DNA from: an uncultured Eubacteriales bacterium
Lineage (GTDB): Bacteria; Bacillota; Clostridia; Oscillospirales; Acutalibacteraceae
Length of the DNA: 22,941 nt
Direction of reading: 5' to 3'
Assembly (NCBI GenBank): GCA_934636435.1
Contig: CAKUAQ010000033.1
Location: 1 to 22,941, forward strand
Below the pieces are notes generated by a model. That model was not told the DNA's origin and did not search any database. It saw nothing but the letters and a program-made list of their open reading frames with translations. Below, in pieces: positions 21,336 to 22,941 of the stretch (position 1 is its first letter; each line of letters opens with the position of its first letter). Made by a program: the position numbers and the translations under genes.

Positions 21336-22481
21336 ATGGATTCTTATGTCAATGCGGCGGTGGAGCAATTCCGCCGGGTGCTGGAGCAGCAGATCGCCCG
21401 CCAGCGCCGGATGGAGGCCGGTTCCGCGGCGGTGGATTATACAAAAAAAGACAAAATCGTCATCGGCGTCATCGGCGGCGACGGGATCGGCCCCATTCTG
21501 GTGGAACAGGCAAGCCGGGTGCTGGAGTGCCTGCTGGCGGACGATCTGGCCGCCGGCAAGGTTGAGCTGCGCCCCATCGAGGGGCTGACCATCGAGAACC
21601 GGCTGGCGCTGGGGCAGGCGGTGCCGGCGGATACGCTGGCCGCCATCAAGGATTGCGACGTGCTGCTGAAGGGTCCCACCACCACCCCCAAGGGAGGCAC
21701 CATGGAGAGCGCCAACGTGGCGCTGCGGCGGGAGCTGGATCTGTACGCCAATGTGCGTCCTGTGAGCATCCCGGAAAAGCACATCGACTGGGTGTTTTAT
21801 CGGGAAAACACCGAGGGCGAATATGTGCTGGGCAGTCAGGGCATTGAAATTCCCGACACGCTGGCCATGGATTTTAAGGTCACCACCGATGCCGGCACCC
21901 GGCGGATCGCCCGGGCGGCATTCGAATACGCGAAGCTGAACGGCAAAACCAATGTGGCGATCGTCACGAAAGCCAACATCATGAAAAAAACCGACGGCAA
22001 GTTCACCGCCCTGTGCCACGAGGTGGCGGCGGACTACCCCGGCATCACCGCCGAGGATTGGTACATCGACATTATGACCGCCAATCTGGTGAACGAATCC
22101 ATCCGGGATCGGTTCCAGGTGTTTGTGCTGCCCAACCTCTACGGCGATATCATCACCGACGAGGCGGCGCAAATTCAGGGCGGCGTCGGCACAGCAGGCA
22201 GCGCCAACATCGGCGACCGCTATGCCATGTTTGAGGCCATCCACGGCTCCGCGCCCCGGATGATCGAGGAGGGCCTGGGGGATTACGCCAACCCCTCCTC
22301 CATCCTCAAGGCCTGCGAAATGCTGCTGCGGCACATCGCCCGCCCACAGGCGGCGGATCGGCTGGCGGCGGCGCTGCACACCTGCAACGACACCGAGCGC
22401 CGGGTGGTGGTCACCGGAGATAAGACCGGCGCTACCTGCCGGGCATTTGCCGACTATGTGATGGAAACCCTGACAAAATAA
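21336..22481 (+). CDS. icd: Isocitrate dehydrogenase (isocitrate/isopropylmalate dehydrogenase family)
   Basis: Oxidatively decarboxylates isocitrate to 2-oxoglutarate, the last step of this operon. 381 residues. The fold begins at IVIGVIGGDGIGP (~43). GPTTTPKGGTMESANVALRRELDLYANVRPV has the Ser-x-Asn-x-x-x-Arg substrate signature of isocitrate dehydrogenases rather than the hydrophobic helix of isopropylmalate dehydrogenases. YRENTEGEY, the Lys in VTKANIMKKTDG and the Asp-rich LYGDIITDEAAQ (metal site) are present. In EAIHGSAPRM an Arg sits where NADP enzymes often carry Lys and NAD enzymes Asp, so NADP is possible but not settled. About 40 extra residues precede the fold, predicted helical and charged. 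Last gene of the operon, followed by a strong terminator. Confidence 0.92.
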   Translation: MDSYVNAAVEQFRRVLEQQIARQRRMEAGSAAVDYTKKDKIVIGVIGGDGIGPILVEQASRVLECLLADDLAAGKVELRPIEGLTIENRLALGQAVPADTLAAIKDCDVLLKGPTTTPKGGTMESANVALRRELDLYANVRPVSIPEKHIDWVFYRENTEGEYVLGSQGIEIPDTLAMDFKVTTDAGTRRIARAAFEYAKLNGKTNVAIVTKANIMKKTDGKFTALCHEVAADYPGITAEDWYIDIMTANLVNESIRDRFQVFVLPNLYGDIITDEAAQIQGGVGTAGSANIGDRYAMFEAIHGSAPRMIEEGLGDYANPSSILKACEMLLRHIARPQAADRLAAALHTCNDTERRVVVTGDKTGATCRAFADYVMETLTK

Positions 22482-22495
22482 ACGGTTCTATACGC

Positions 22496-22539
22496 ACACT
22501 GCCCCCGGCGGCCGTACGGTCGCCGGGGGCAGTGTTTTT
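22496..22539 (+). terminator. Strong intrinsic terminator of citrate-to-2-oxoglutarate operon
   Basis: ACACTGCCCCCGGCG (22496-22510) pairs fully with 22521-22535. Inner pairs bring the stem to 18 bp with a GTAC loop. It is followed by TTTTT (22535-22539). Confidence 0.93.
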
Positions 22540-22616
22540 ATCCGAATGTCCGCCGCAGATGCAGCAACCGGGCGCACGGTTCGCCGGGGAAATGGCTGTG
22601 CTCCCGACGGCCGCAC

Positions 22617-22805
22617 TCAGCCGTGATGATTGCCGATCTTGCCCTTTTTCATTAACCCCCGCCAGCCGGTACCGAAGCCCCGCCTAACAAAGAGCAGCTG
22701 CAGCAGTAGCGGGATCAGGAATATGATTTCTATGTCAATAGTTAGGGTAGAGATAAAACGCAAATAAAATGGGTCGTGTCGGAGCGAATCGGTCCGGCAC
22801 GATTT
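22617..22805 (-). pseudogene. Possible 3' fragment of a membrane protein gene
   Basis: A minus-strand frame ending at TGA 22617-22619 reads a hydrophobic helix (IDIEIIFLIPLLLQLLF), then a basic tail VRRGFGTGWRGLMKKGKIGN ending in HHG. The look is of a transmembrane helix plus a cytoplasmic tail closing a membrane protein. Upstream the frame loses protein character and meets a stop at 22806-22808, and there is no start with a ribosome site. Base composition shifts from GC-rich to AT-rich near 22,720. I do not recognise the family. It is most simply a truncated gene end. Confidence 0.3.
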
Positions 22806-22941
22806 TCATGTATGACAGTACAGGATTCTTTTCCTGAAATTGGCTTCATCAAAAGATACCCGGGTTTCTTGAAGTATTTTCGGAATCTTTCCGAGAGCTT
22901 ATTTTGTTCATTTTTTCTGACACGCTCCATAGCCCAATAAA
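22742..22941 (-). other. AT-rich end of window; unrecognised minus-strand frame
   Basis: A minus-strand frame enters from the window edge (YWAMERVRKNEQNKLSERF...) and ends at TAA 22742-22744. It spans the hairpin at 22774-22802, its ATG at 22928-22930 has no ribosome site, and no family is recognised. It may be the C-terminal part of a gene outside the window or degraded sequence. Nothing else is seen in 22560-22941 apart from the membrane-protein fragment. Confidence 0.2.
22774..22809. terminator. Hairpin in AT-rich right-hand end
   Basis: TCGTGTCGGA (22774-22783) and TCCGGCACGA (22793-22802) form a 10-bp stem with one G-U pair and a 9-base loop. TTTT follows on the plus strand and CCCATTTTATTT on the minus. 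It could terminate transcription in either direction. Confidence 0.4.

Overview
The window reads as a GC-rich chromosome segment from an anaerobic Firmicute of class Clostridia, most likely a gut Oscillospiraceae/Ruminococcaceae-type organism. This is inferred from the AGGAGG-type ribosome sites, a DUF3793 protein, a short-chain flavodoxin, and above all a Re-type citrate synthase-like gene in place of an ordinary citrate synthase. No rRNA, tRNA or CRISPR array was seen.

Layout. 1-729 is the 3' end of a family 3 glycoside hydrolase. 735-1722 holds the decayed recombination module of an integrative element: a frameshifted small HTH gene and a frameshifted, N-terminally truncated tyrosine recombinase. 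It lies head-on against the 3' end of guaA, a recognised integration target. guaA and purA (minus strand) form a purine pair converting IMP to GMP and AMP precursors. 5004-6787 carries a flavodoxin (-), a zinc-ribbon membrane protein (+) and a DUF3793 protein (-). Upstream of DUF3793 is a compact regulatory region with two TTAGC..GCTAA palindromes of DtxR/IdeR type, a consensus sigma-A promoter and an intrinsic terminator inside the leader; I read this as iron-responsive control.

7239-10754 is a pstSCAB phosphate importer without phoU in the window. 11074-13123 is a two-gene unit: a TIM-barrel sugar isomerase/epimerase and a Gfo/Idh/MocA dehydrogenase. 13347-16580 (-) is a large SWIM plus SNF2/Rad54 helicase-like ATPase. 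A gene-free stretch of about 700 bp follows, rich in successive GC hairpins.

17280-22481 is a four-gene operon: Re-citrate synthase-like enzyme, GntR/FCD regulator, aconitase and isocitrate dehydrogenase. Together they make the oxidative branch of an incomplete TCA cycle, from oxaloacetate plus acetyl-CoA to 2-oxoglutarate. It is preceded by a consensus promoter whose -10 is covered by a 30-bp near-perfect palindrome, probably the operator of the operon's own GntR protein, and it ends in a strong intrinsic terminator. The last 400 bp is more AT-rich and seems to hold gene debris.

Most genes belong to known families. The parts most worth a second look are the DUF3793 leader, the guaA-linked element remnant, the hairpin-rich gap at 16.7-17.1 kb and the self-regulated Re-citrate operon.
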